Source: Isotricha intestinalis
Lineage: Eukaryota > Ciliophora > Litostomatea > Vestibuliferida > Isotrichidae
Direction of reading: 5' to 3'
Assembly (NCBI GenBank): GCA_023807065.1
Contig: JAJJLU010000570.1
Coordinates: 1-30,916, forward strand
Length of the DNA: 30,916 bases
A model generated the notes under the pieces. The model made no database searches, was not told the origin of the DNA, and saw only the letters and a list, made by a program, of their open reading frames with translations. Positions 1 to 9,902 of this stretch are shown here, piece by piece. Numbering within the stretch: the first letter of the stretch is position 1; each line of letters opens with the position of its first letter. The position numbers and the translations under genes were made by a program.

Positions 1-741
1 TTCATAATATTCAATAAGAGATAAATCTGTGAAAAAAACGAAAAAATAAAATCTATATAAATGAGTCATTCTAAGAGTTGGAACTGTTGTTCTAAAAGAT
101 GAGTTAATAATAACAAAACTATAAAATGTAAATAAATTCATAATAACAAGAAAACCAGCATGAATAACTGCAATAACACCAACTAAAATATTATTATAAT
201 TTTTATTTGATGTAATTATAGGAACTTTAGCATAATCTCTATATATTGAATTTGTTGGTAAAGTTAATTTATCTTTTACAAAAAGAATAAATGTAAATGA
301 ATAAAATTCCACTAAATATTGAGAAAAAAGTGTATTTATATAAAACATAAATTTTGGATACCAATCTAATACTATTTTATTTCCTTTTTTTTTCTTAATC
401 ATTAAATAATACTTTACTAAATAATAAAAGAAAGCTAATTCAAATAAAAAAGAAATAATTGAAATATAATAAAAAGATGTCATTGTTAATTTAGGAAGAA
501 GATTTATTAATTCAGCTTTTCTTAAATAATAACTGAAATAAAAATTATTTTTTGTTTCTTCATTTAATTTCCAAGTAAAATGGGAAGTTATTATGATTAC
601 TGGAATGTATTTTGGTACTATTGTTAAAAATATAAATAAAGGAGATTTAGTTACTGAAAAACTAAATAGTAATAAAAGTTGAGAAAATGAAGATATTTTA
701 TGTCTAACTGAACTTAGAACATTTTTATTTTTGGTTATCAT
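1..741 (-). CDS. Partial multi-pass membrane protein (3' end beyond left edge)
   Basis: An uninterrupted minus-strand frame of 247 codons starts at the ATG at 741-739 and runs off the left edge, so the C-terminus is missing. The N-terminus is short and basic (MITKNKNVLSSVRHK). At least four hydrophobic segments follow, rich in Phe, Leu, Ile and Tyr, roughly at residues 20-55, 88-110, 128-155 and 180-215. Short basic loops such as MIKKKKGNK separate them. The segment spacing and polar loops look like a real polytopic membrane protein and not random AT-rich sequence. Ciliate genomes carry many large polytopic proteins with N-termini of this general look, but I recognise no family signature in the visible part. 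No intron is needed. Confidence 0.75.
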   Translation of the reverse strand, partial: MITKNKNVLSSVRHKISSFSQLLLLFSFSVTKSPLFIFLTIVPKYIPVIIITSHFTWKLNEETKNNFYFSYYLRKAELINLLPKLTMTSFYYISIISFLFELAFFYYLVKYYLMIKKKKGNKIVLDWYPKFMFYINTLFSQYLVEFYSFTFILFVKDKLTLPTNSIYRDYAKVPIITSNKNYNNILVGVIAVIHAGFLVIMNLFTFYSFVIINSSFRTTVPTLRMTHLYRFYFFVFFTDLSLIEYYE

Positions 742-1447
742 TTTTTCTACTATTGAATATTTATTTAAAATATAATTATAAAATAATAAATATACATTAA
801 ATAAATGAATATATTAAATATATTTTATACTGTTTTCAATTTTTTTGATTTATATTTAAATAAATTTAATATAATTTGTAAATTATTTAAATAAAGGAAA
901 AATGCAATAATGATGGATTAATATAAATATTTTTAATTTTAAATTTACCTTTTTATAAAAATAGTTATATTCATTATTTTTTGAGAAAAAATAATTTTGT
1001 CAACTTATTTACATATATTTATTGATAATTTCTTTATTATATAATCCAAGATTTTCCCTCAATATTTTGAAATATGTTTTTTTATGTTTATTTTAATTTT
1101 TTTCTTCTTCTTCAGAATATTTTCATTATCATGAAAATTTTGTGAAATAGAAATTTAGTAATCATTTTCATCGTCTTCAACTTTCTTGCTTAATTTTTTA
1201 AAAGATAATTTCTTGCATATTTTTTCTTTCTTAGAAAAATATTTATTTTTGCTGTTTATTCATTTTATATTTTATTATGAAATTTTAAAAGATTATTATT
1301 ATATTATTTTTTCTTGATTTTTATTATATTTCATATTTGAAATTTGACTTATTGAAAATCTTGGTTTTTTTAGTCTAATTTATAATATGTTTTTCTTTAC
1401 TGTTCTTTATTTTTTTTCTTGTTAAATTTTAAAAAAAAAATTAAATA
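742..1447. other. AT-rich intergenic region between divergent genes
   Basis: This is about 700 bp of very AT-rich sequence between the minus-strand membrane-protein gene and the plus-strand coiled-coil gene, so it must hold both promoters. No RNA gene or clear motif is visible. One minus-strand open stretch, 1259 to the TAA at 1157-1155 (34 codons), ends in an acidic coding-like VEDDENDY but has no ATG in frame. It is noted under findings and not called as a gene. Confidence 0.5.
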
Positions 1448-3868
1448 ATGTCTGAAGTGACAAAAGCAGATTTAATGTTCTTTCAAAATGAACTTTTAGG
1501 AGATATAAAAAAGCTAGAATTGAAAATCTTTAACAAAATTGATTCATCAAATGATGATTTAAAGGAAAAAGTATTAAATTCAGAAAAAAATATAAAAGAA
1601 TTATCTGATAAATATACAGAATTATTACTATTAATTAATAAAAACAAAGATAAAAACGAAGAAATTGAAAAATTAATTCAATTTAAATCTAAAGTAAATG
1701 ATATCACTTCAAGAAATTCTTCAAAAATTGAACAATTAGAAAAAGATTTAAGAAATACAAATTATAAATTTGATAAAATATTAGATATAAATTTAACTCT
1801 TCCTGGAATTATAGGAACTGAGAAATGTAAATATAAAAATTTAAGAGATTTTCTTGAATATGTTTATAAAAGTATTAATATATTATCAACAAATAAAGAT
1901 AAAAATATAATTGATTTTAAAGGTTATAAGGATAAATTAGAAACTACAATTAAAAATTTTAATTTACAAATTGATAATGTAATAAGTAAATATAAAGAAT
2001 TTTGTTCAAAGAGCATTAAACATTGTGAAAGTCAATTTGAAAAAAGAATAAATGAAACTGAAGAAAAAGTTCAAGATTTAAGAATTGAAAACAATAAATT
2101 TTCAAATGAATTAATTAATGAATGTGATAAATTCCGTTTAAATTATAAAAATTTAGAAGAATATAAAAATAGTTTAGAAGTTCAATACAAAGAGCATTTA
2201 AAAAAACAAGAAGAATTATATCATGGATTTGAAAAAAAATTTCACAATAATGAAAAAGATTATAAATTAATTAAACAGAAATTTACAGAATTAAGTGATT
2301 TTATTAAATCAGTTAGATTCAGAAAAAATTTAGGAGAAGTTGTTAAAATACAAGATTTTAGAGATATGAGTCATAAAATTGATTTTACAAAAAAACAAAA
2401 ATTAGAAGAAGAAGGAGTTTATGATTATTATAATATTGAAGATATAAAAATTCCTGAATTTTTAAATACTTTTGATGATGAACAATTATTAAAAAAATTA
2501 GAAGAAGCGAGAAGACATAAAAATGGTGTTTATGATAAAAGAATTTATAGTGGAAAATCTTATAAAAGTATTTCTAATCATCCTATTATTATAAATGATT
2601 CGAAAAGTCAAATTAAAAATTATATAGAACAAAAATCAAATCATAAAAAAAATGTAAGTGAAAATTTACCTAATGTTAATATTAATAGTGATCCTAGTAG
2701 AAATAATAAGAATGAACCTTTTATAATACTTAATTCTTCTCATAGAGAAATTGTTTCTTTTCCTGATAATTCCTATAATCAAAGTAAATTCATAAATAAT
2801 AATACTGTTGATAATAATAAAGAGTTTGTTCAGTCAAGAAATAAATTGTTTATTCCTAAAAATAATAGTGCATCTAATATTATGAATATGAATAATTTAG
2901 ATAAAAATCATTTTAATAACACTTTTTATTCAAATTCAAATCAAAACTTATTGAAAAATACTCTTATAGAAAATAAAAAAAACAATGGAATTCAAAGTAA
3001 TGATAATAATATTAAAAAAAATGATATTCCGATTCGGAAAACATTTTCAAAAAATACTCAACAAAATTCAGAAATGAAAAAATTACTAACTACAACAAAT
3101 ATATCATCCAATATTTCAAATAAAACAGATTCAGAAGTTCAAAATAATAATATTAATAAAAATAAACTAGGTTCTCCAGAAAGAATAAGAACAATAAAAA
3201 TGAAAAACAATAGTATGGATATAAATATAGAATCAAATGGTAATAAGACTTCAAGAGAATTAAATGAAGGAATAAATAATTTATCTTCAAAATTTAAATT
3301 CAAAAAAAAAAATAATACTCCTACAAATAGTTCACAAGAGAATTATTTATATAGTTCTAGAAATAATATTCATGTTAAAAATATAAATGAAATAAATGAA
3401 TTTAAACAAAATATTAATAATAATAAAGATTCAGGAGATGAAAATTCAAATAAAAATTTAAATGAATATTATGAGCACTTAAAAATGGTTTCATCAAGAG
3501 AAGAAAATAAAAATATTGTTAAAACTAATAATAATAATACTTTAATTAATGGACAAAATAATTTAAATGAAATTAAAGAAGAAGAAAATTCAAAAAATTC
3601 GAACAATCAAAAATTGGAAAATAAAAAAGATAAACGGAGAAAAAAGAAAAATATTGATAAAAAAGAATTTGATAATTTTCCTAATTCTAAAATCAGATTA
3701 TTATTACAAAATGAGTTAATTGATAAAAAATATAATTCTACTCAAATAAATCATTTTACACCTTTGAATAAAATTTTAGAAAATAAACCTTCTAATATTC
3801 CAAATGAAGATAATAATGTTTTATTAAAAAATTTAGAACCTTTTATAGACAGAAATTTTTCTAAATAA
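1448..3868 (+). CDS. Coiled-coil protein with long Asn-rich C-terminal half
   Basis: A single exon of 806 aa ending in TAA. The start ATG lies in an A-rich context (aaataATG), as in the neighbouring genes. Residues ~1-290 are strongly heptad-like and charged (repeated E/K/L/I), which predicts a long coiled coil. A more ordered patch follows at ~290-355, with a basic motif SVRFRKNLG and an acidic helix ending EFLNTFDDEQLLKKLEEARR. Residues ~370-806 are low-complexity, dominated by Asn, Lys and Ser, and probably disordered. There is no signal peptide, membrane segment or catalytic motif. A structural or cytoskeletal scaffold role is plausible from the architecture alone, but I recognise no named family. 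The Asn richness follows from AAT/AAC codons in an AT-rich genome. Confidence 0.9.
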   Translation: MSEVTKADLMFFQNELLGDIKKLELKIFNKIDSSNDDLKEKVLNSEKNIKELSDKYTELLLLINKNKDKNEEIEKLIQFKSKVNDITSRNSSKIEQLEKDLRNTNYKFDKILDINLTLPGIIGTEKCKYKNLRDFLEYVYKSINILSTNKDKNIIDFKGYKDKLETTIKNFNLQIDNVISKYKEFCSKSIKHCESQFEKRINETEEKVQDLRIENNKFSNELINECDKFRLNYKNLEEYKNSLEVQYKEHLKKQEELYHGFEKKFHNNEKDYKLIKQKFTELSDFIKSVRFRKNLGEVVKIQDFRDMSHKIDFTKKQKLEEEGVYDYYNIEDIKIPEFLNTFDDEQLLKKLEEARRHKNGVYDKRIYSGKSYKSISNHPIIINDSKSQIKNYIEQKSNHKKNVSENLPNVNINSDPSRNNKNEPFIILNSSHREIVSFPDNSYNQSKFINNNTVDNNKEFVQSRNKLFIPKNNSASNIMNMNNLDKNHFNNTFYSNSNQNLLKNTLIENKKNNGIQSNDNNIKKNDIPIRKTFSKNTQQNSEMKKLLTTTNISSNISNKTDSEVQNNNINKNKLGSPERIRTIKMKNNSMDINIESNGNKTSRELNEGINNLSSKFKFKKKNNTPTNSSQENYLYSSRNNIHVKNINEINEFKQNINNNKDSGDENSNKNLNEYYEHLKMVSSREENKNIVKTNNNNTLINGQNNLNEIKEEENSKNSNNQKLENKKDKRRKKKNIDKKEFDNFPNSKIRLLLQNELIDKKYNSTQINHFTPLNKILENKPSNIPNEDNNVLLKNLEPFIDRNFSK

Positions 3869-4657
3869 TAATATTTTATATTTTTGATTAATAAATTATT
3901 TTTTTCTGAATTATTATATTATAATTAAAATATTTGTCTTTCTAAATTATTAAAACAAGTTTTCATTGTTAGCTCATAATTTATAAGAATAATTTTTGGT
4001 AATTTTTATTAAAAATTCTTTTTTAGATTTGAGTTATCAAACAATTTATTTTCACAATATCTTTCATATTTTTATAAAGCTGCAAATATATTTAAAAATT
4101 ATTATCTTTATTTTATTATAGAATTAACTAAAAGATTTTTCAATTGTTATTGATTTTTTTATTTATGATTTTTTATTATTTATTTTGAACTCACAAATTA
4201 TGAATAAATTTAAATTTTCTCAAAGGAAATTATAAACATTAAAAGAAAATTATTTATGTTTTTCTTTATTAAATTTATAAAAAATTTAAATTAATTGGAA
4301 TTAAATAATGATATATAATATTATAAAATGTTTAATTCAAATTTACAATATATTTTCTGTTTGGTAAATTTAATAAACAACTATTAAAAAGTAATCATCA
4401 TACTAATAAAAAAAAAAATTGAATCAATAATTTCAATAAATCTATAAAAACAAATTAAAATGATTTTCTTGAATTTTAATTTATTTATATAATGTATATA
4501 ACTATTTCATATCGAATCTTTTTTTTTGTTATATTTATTTCTTTTTTATCTATTAAATTCTTAGTTTTATTAATGGATAATCGATTTTTTTTTTAATATT
4601 CTTTTTTATTCAATAAATCAAATAACCATTTTATTTAAATTTAATATATTGTAAAAA
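3869..4657. other. AT-rich intergenic region
   Basis: This is 789 bp between two plus-strand genes. It holds the 3' end of the coiled-coil gene and the promoter of the RMC1-like gene. It consists of T-rich and A-rich runs with no open frame of coding character on either strand, and no tRNA-like or repeat structure that I could see. Confidence 0.5.
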
Positions 4658-6631
4658 ATGATAAATGAAATTATAGATGACATCCAAAAACCAGAAAAAA
4701 AAGATATGAATAATAATTTTGCCAATAATTCTTTAATAGAAATTAATAAAGTAGATATAACTAAATTTTTAGATGATGAAGAAAAAAAAGAATATGAAAT
4801 TAGTTATGATTCAATAACAAAAAGAATAATTGTAATATCAAAGAAAATGGTCAAAATTTTCAACAGACATGGAACAAAATTATTAAAAACATTTAAATAT
4901 GAATACTTTGAAACAATATCTGATATTGCATTAGATAAAGATATTAATTATTTATTATTCTACTATAATTTTAATAATTTTGAAAGTAATCAAGTTATGA
5001 TTTTGTGTATTGATATAAAATCAAAGGAAATTATTGAATCTTTTAAAAATAAAATTTATGAAAACTTATTAGGGATGTTTTTTGTTCAAAGTAATTGTTT
5101 TTGTTTTATTGGCCCAAATTATATTGAATATCATATGATAGATTCTCAAAATATATATGATGATAATAAAAATAAAATTAATTTTGACAAATATACTATT
5201 ATTAATTATTATTACAATAGCCAATATACTATTTTAATTATTGAAAGAAGTGATTATCAAATGAATTTATATAATTTAAGGAAATTAAGTTATTTTAAAG
5301 AGCCAATAAAAACTTTTTCTTTATTTAAAAAGCCAAATAAATTGTTTAAATTATTTACTAATTCTGGTTCTAGAAATTTAATGGATTTAAAAAAATATCC
5401 TAATCAAAAATATAAACAAAATCAATTTTTTATTCAAAATATATATGGAGAATTATATATTGTTTGCTTATTTTTTGAAAAAGAAGAAATTCATATATTA
5501 AAAATAAAAAATATTTCAGATATAAATTTTAATAAAAAAGAAAATAAAAATATGATTATAATTCAAATTAAAGGCATTGGAAATTGTTCTACAGTTCAAT
5601 TTATAAATACTTATATTTTTGTATATAATTTTTCAAAAAAAGAAGTAATAATTATAGATGTAAATTTAAATAATTTAAATATCCCTAAAAATAATTCTAA
5701 TAAGGTTTTAATTCATTTAAAAAATATTGAATTACCCTTTTTTGATTTAAACAAACAAAAAGTTTATGTTAAATCAGGAAATGTGGAAACAATAGATTTT
5801 AACAATAAAAAAACTATTTATTCACTTAATTTTAATTATCAACAATTCCTATTAAATCCTAATTTTAGTAATAAGTTTTTTAAAATGGTAAATTTAATAG
5901 AAAGGCATAATACAAAAACAATGATGATTAATATGACAAAGTATTTAATAGTAAAAAATGAGAAAAGCAAATTTAAATATTTATTAATAAATTATTTTTG
6001 TGAATATATATTGAAAAATAATATAATTTTAAATACATTTTTGAATAGGAATGATATTGAAATTGAAACTTTTATTTTAAATGATAGATATATTTCAAAA
6101 TTACAAGATAAATGTTTATCAACAGATGATATTTTAAAACTAATTTTTGAAAAAATTCTAATTGAAAATTACTTAAAAAATGATGATGAATATATTAAAG
6201 TCATATATTGTATTCTTTATTTTTATATAACTTTAATTAATAATCAAGTAAATGAAAAAGATAAATTTGATGAAATATTTTATTTATATTTAAACTCAAT
6301 AAAAGATAAAAATAAAATATATGAATTATTTAATTTTTTTCATCCAAAAAAAAAAGAAATAATTTTCAAATTATTTGAACAAGATAAATGTTTGAAATTA
6401 CAAGAATTTGGAATTAATTTATTAATAAAGAATAATCTATATAAAGAAGCTTTTGATAAAATAATTGAAATTCAAGGATTAAAATGTGGTATTTTATTTT
6501 TGAAAAAATATAAAAAATATATGACTTATGAAAACATAAATTCAATATTTATAAGTTATTTTACAAAAACGAAAAAAGATTCCAAACTCAAAAAATTATT
6601 ATTCGAACCATTAATCAAAAACAAAAAGTAA
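4658..6631 (+). CDS. RMC1: RMC1/Mic1-like protein (Mon1-Ccz1 regulator family)
   Basis: A single exon of 657 aa ending in TAA. The N-terminal two thirds read as beta-propeller-like blades without clear WD dipeptides: KMVKIFNRHG, SDIALDKDINYLLFYY, CFCFIGPNYIEYHMID. They include NIYGELYIVCLFF, which matches the ATIYGQLYVLFL region of animal RMC1 (C18orf8). Then follow TIYSLNFNYQQFLLNP and FFKMVNLIERHNTKTMMINM, equivalent to the GYLWNLQVKLEP and DFLLQRKECKMVI segments. The alpha-helical C-terminal Mic1 domain occupies ~430-650. The length is close to the animal protein. RMC1 is a subunit of the Mon1-Ccz1 complex, the exchange factor that loads Rab7 on late endosomes and lysosomes. The assignment rests on remembered similarity; another propeller-plus-helical trafficking subunit is the main alternative. 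A-rich start context (aaaaaATG). Confidence 0.66.
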   Translation: MINEIIDDIQKPEKKDMNNNFANNSLIEINKVDITKFLDDEEKKEYEISYDSITKRIIVISKKMVKIFNRHGTKLLKTFKYEYFETISDIALDKDINYLLFYYNFNNFESNQVMILCIDIKSKEIIESFKNKIYENLLGMFFVQSNCFCFIGPNYIEYHMIDSQNIYDDNKNKINFDKYTIINYYYNSQYTILIIERSDYQMNLYNLRKLSYFKEPIKTFSLFKKPNKLFKLFTNSGSRNLMDLKKYPNQKYKQNQFFIQNIYGELYIVCLFFEKEEIHILKIKNISDINFNKKENKNMIIIQIKGIGNCSTVQFINTYIFVYNFSKKEVIIIDVNLNNLNIPKNNSNKVLIHLKNIELPFFDLNKQKVYVKSGNVETIDFNNKKTIYSLNFNYQQFLLNPNFSNKFFKMVNLIERHNTKTMMINMTKYLIVKNEKSKFKYLLINYFCEYILKNNIILNTFLNRNDIEIETFILNDRYISKLQDKCLSTDDILKLIFEKILIENYLKNDDEYIKVIYCILYFYITLINNQVNEKDKFDEIFYLYLNSIKDKNKIYELFNFFHPKKKEIIFKLFEQDKCLKLQEFGINLLIKNNLYKEAFDKIIEIQGLKCGILFLKKYKKYMTYENINSIFISYFTKTKKDSKLKKLLFEPLIKNKK

Positions 6632-6762
6632 AAAAATAAATAAATAAAAAATACATTTATAATTAAATATATAAAAAAACTAAATTAATAAAAATCCCTA
6701 TGAAATTTTACATATATAATTAAATATATACAAACAAATAAAAAACAAAATACCTAAAAATA

Positions 6763-7053
6763 TTAACAAGGTTGATAATCTCCTAATTTATGGCCACATT
6801 TAGGACAAATATGAATAGTATTACAGCAAGTGACGTAATTTCCAGATTTCCATTGTCTAAATAAAAAACAAAAAAAACAAAAAGTTAAACAAAAACAAGG
6901 ATAACATTCAATATTTTGTTTTGCTTGTGTTGCTACTAATCCACAATTTTGACATACTGCTATACAAGAAAAACTATGAAAAGAATTTGAAGGTATTTCT
7001 CCTATTACTTGAATTTCTTGATTCATTGCTGATGTTATTCTTATTTCTGTCAT
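6763..7053 (-). CDS. LITAF-domain zinc-ribbon membrane-associated protein
   Basis: A 96-aa single-exon protein on the minus strand. A CQNCG motif (C34, C37) and a C-terminal HICPKCG motif (C83, C86) form the split zinc ribbon of LITAF/SIMPLE domains. Between them lies a Cys/Phe-rich hydrophobic stretch at ~49-66 (CYPCFCLTFCFFCFLF). This is the in-plane membrane segment that pins LITAF proteins to the cytosolic face of endosomes and lysosomes. The protein is little more than the domain itself, as is common for single-domain LITAF proteins in protists. The exact client is unknown. The gene is convergent with the RMC1-like gene upstream, separated by 131 bp. Confidence 0.85.
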   Translation of the reverse strand: MTEIRITSAMNQEIQVIGEIPSNSFHSFSCIAVCQNCGLVATQAKQNIECYPCFCLTFCFFCFLFRQWKSGNYVTCCNTIHICPKCGHKLGDYQPC

Positions 7054-8005
7054 TTATTATATTTTATTTTAAGAATATTTAGAAAATAATTTATTTTATA
7101 AATATATTTAATTCCTCCTCCTAGAGTTTATTATATGTCTTAATCAAAAGATAATTATTAAAATTCATAAAAATTTGAATTTTTCCCTTTAGATATTCTT
7201 GATAAATTATTTAAACAATAAAATTGTTATAATTTTTCAAGAAAAGAAAAAGAAAAGGAAAAATAAAAATTAAAGAAAGATTTTCAATCAAAAGAAAAAA
7301 TAATAGATAGATGAAATAAATTTATAAATAATTAATAACAAAAAAAATTGTTATGATATTTATTTAGTTCAAAATAATTAAAAATTTATATTAAATTTCA
7401 TTTTATAAAATATGTTCATATAAATTGGGTATCGAAAAATGGGATTGGATAAAAAAATATAATTAAAAAATAATCATCCAAATGTTTATTAAAAGTAGTA
7501 TATCGAGAAAAACAAATTCAATGTTAAAATAAATTTAAAAAAAAAATAAAAATAAATTTAAAAAGAAAATATTAAATAAAATATATTAATAAATCCAAGA
7601 GAAAATTTAATAATAAAATTTAAATTTTTCAAAAGAAATAATCCCAAAAAAAAAAGAGTTTTTAAAATTCTTATTCATGAATTTTTTAACTTCAAATGAA
7701 AACACAAAAACATATTTAAAACAAAAATATAGAAAATCAATTAAAAACCAAATTTAAAAGTTTATATGAACAATAAATTTCAAATGGAAATGAAAAATGT
7801 AAATTATGATTTAAAATAAATCATTGGATAAAATGATATGAATAAGCTCTGAAAATTTTATATCTAATATAGAAAATACAAATAAATTATCTCATAAGTG
7901 TTTAAGTAATGAAAATTTATCAAATTGTATAAATTTTCAAATAAATTAAAATTTGAAATATAAAAATTAAAGATAATTTAAATTAAAATAAGAATACAAA
8001 AATCA
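7054..8005. other. A-rich intergenic region with broken coding-like fragments
   Basis: This is 952 bp between the divergent LITAF and CXC genes. The plus strand is conspicuously A-rich, like the coding strands in this window. Short coding-like pieces occur, for example 7842-7949 (34 codons then TAA, reading ...SSENFISNIENTNKLSH...) and an ATG-led piece near 7697, but all are broken by stops within tens of codons. It must hold the promoters of both flanking genes. It could be a decayed gene, an upstream non-coding transcript or simple composition skew; I cannot tell which. Confidence 0.4.
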
Positions 8006-9679
8006 ATGAACTCATTTAATTCAAATTTCAATGAAAAAAAAGAAGAAAACTCAAATTCAAATAATATAAAAATCAATATGGATGAATTATCATATCAAAA
8101 ACAATTAGAAAAAAAAAATAATTTTCAAAATGAAGAAATGAAAAATTTAAAAAAAGAAAATAAACAAAATCAAAGTCAAATGAGTATAATGTAAGAATAA
8201 TATTTTAATATAAAAAAGAAGTGATTCTTCTCCAGAAAAAATAAATACTTTTGGAAACGGTTTAATATCTCCTTTTAAAGATATGAAATTTAAAGAAAAT
8301 GCTTTTACCCCGCTTAAAAATGAATTAATGGTATATAATTTTTTTTCTCCTGGAATGAGAATAGAAAGTCCATTTGAAAGTAAAATTATAATTTTAATTT
8401 TTAGAATTTGAACATTCATCAGCTAAATTTAAATTTCAAAATTCAATTATTAATAGAGATGACATCCATGGAAAAAAAATTAATTTCAATAATATAGAAA
8501 TTAATAATGGAAATGAAATAAATATAAATAATAATTTACAAATAAATAATCCAAATGGATCTTTTAGTGATAATATTATAATAAATAAAGAACAAGAAGA
8601 AGAAAGGTTAAGAAGAAGAAATTTAAATTTAGATATGCCATCTCTAAATACAAGAAATCAAAATCGTGTTCAAATTTCTAATAAAAAAATTATTTGTACT
8701 TGTACAAAAACAGGATGTGTAAAGAAATATTGTGCTTGTTTTTCAAAATGGAATTTTTTGTGATGATTGTCAATGTGAAAATTGTGAAAATAGAAAAGAA
8801 TTTTTTCCTAAAAATGATAATAATTATAATAATGGGAAAGATATGAATTTTTTAAATTTAATGAAAATGCAATCTCCAACTATGCAATTAGGAATATGTA
8901 ATTGTACTAAATCAAATTGTACTAAAAAATATTGTGAATGTTATAAGAGTGGAAGAGAATGTTCTTGGATGTGTAGATGTGTAAATTGTGCTAATTGTGA
9001 AAGTAGAAGGGATAAAATACATTGTGAAAGATATTTAATTTCTGCTATTGGTATTCAAATAATTAATAATATCATTTCTTTGTCTAAAAGAGAAGTTGCT
9101 GCTAATTTAATTAATAATAATATTAATATTGATACAAATAATAGTATTAGTAATGAAAATGATGATGACTATAATACTAATAGTAAAAATAAAAGTCATA
9201 TTAGTAATTATGAGAGTAAATTGGAAAAAAATAGTATTGAAAATAAGAATGTTATTAGTGAAAACAAGAATGTTGAAATAGAAAAAAAAAATGAGAAAAG
9301 TGATGTTAAAGAAAAAGAAAAAAAAGTTGGGGGAAAAAATAAAAAAAACAAAAAAACAAATAATATTTATGAAAATATCAGAAATACTAATAAAAAACTT
9401 AATTTAAGGAATTTAAATAAGAAAAATAAGATTAAAGGAGATAAATATAAATCTATTAAAAAAGAAAGAATTAACTGTAATATGAAAAATAATAAACAAG
9501 AAGATATTTATACACCTATGAAGATGTCAAATAAGAAAAGGTTAAGAAATATTGCTTCTAATTTTAAAACAAAAATTTATTTTTGTGGAAATTTAACTAC
9601 AGCAGAAAAGACAAATAAAACTAAAAATAATGGTGACAACAAGAGAAGAGTAACTAAAGGAAAAAGATTAAACATGTAA
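8006..9679 (+). CDS. CXC/CRC-domain (tesmin/TSO1-like) DNA-binding protein, three exons, frame break in first CXC
   Basis: My model joins exons 8006-8190, 8219-8379 and 8405-9679. The introns are 28 and 25 nt, GTAA...AG, and the joined frame stays open. Exon 3 encodes a first CXC repeat from 8695 (CTCTKTGC...YCACF...[12 protein letters not shown]) and a second at ~8898-9015 (CNCTKSNC...[20 protein letters not shown]). These paired Cys-rich repeats are the zinc-binding DNA-recognition unit of tesmin/LIN54/TSO1 proteins, which act in nuclear transcription and cell-cycle control. The tail is Lys/Asn-rich and basic. The frame shifts by one base inside the first CXC (runs T5 at 8739-8743 and A4 at 8745-8748). 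As read, translation would stop at TGA 8761-8763. Dropping one base gives 539 aa with exact CXC spacing. A sequencing indel is likeliest; a true frameshift or early pseudogene is possible. Intron 1 could end at 8221 instead. Confidence 0.8.
8191..8218 (+). other. Intron 1 of the CXC gene (28 nt)
   Basis: It begins GTAAGA and ends AAAAAG, with phase 2. Without it the frame hits TAA immediately. The alternative acceptor three bases downstream (8221) also keeps the frame, so one residue is ambiguous. Confidence 0.8.
8380..8404 (+). other. Intron 2 of the CXC gene (25 nt)
   Basis: It begins GTAAAA and ends TTTTAG, with phase 1. Removing it joins ...SPFE to KFEHSSAKF in one frame. Without removal, TAA codons fall in frame. 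Confidence 0.85.
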
Positions 9680-9902
9680 ATGTTTAAGTATATAATTAAT
9701 TTATAAAAATAAAATTCATTAAAAATAAAAAAATTCTGAAATTGATATTGAAATTATTTAAAAATGATTATAAATAATAAAAAGAAAATGAAATTACATT
9801 TATTCATGTCTAATAATATTTATTTCGTAAAAAAAGAATTAAAATCTTATATATCTAATAAATATAACAAAAATATATTAAATAATGATTATAATTATAA
9901 AA

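Noticed and set aside
7441..7448. Interstitial telomere-like GGGATTGG
   Set aside because: Only about one repeat unit with no tandem copies; chance cannot be excluded.
8147..8419. 90-codon minus-strand frame over the CXC gene
   Set aside because: It is antisense to spliced exons and introns of the CXC gene, whose plus-strand Cys motifs are convincing.
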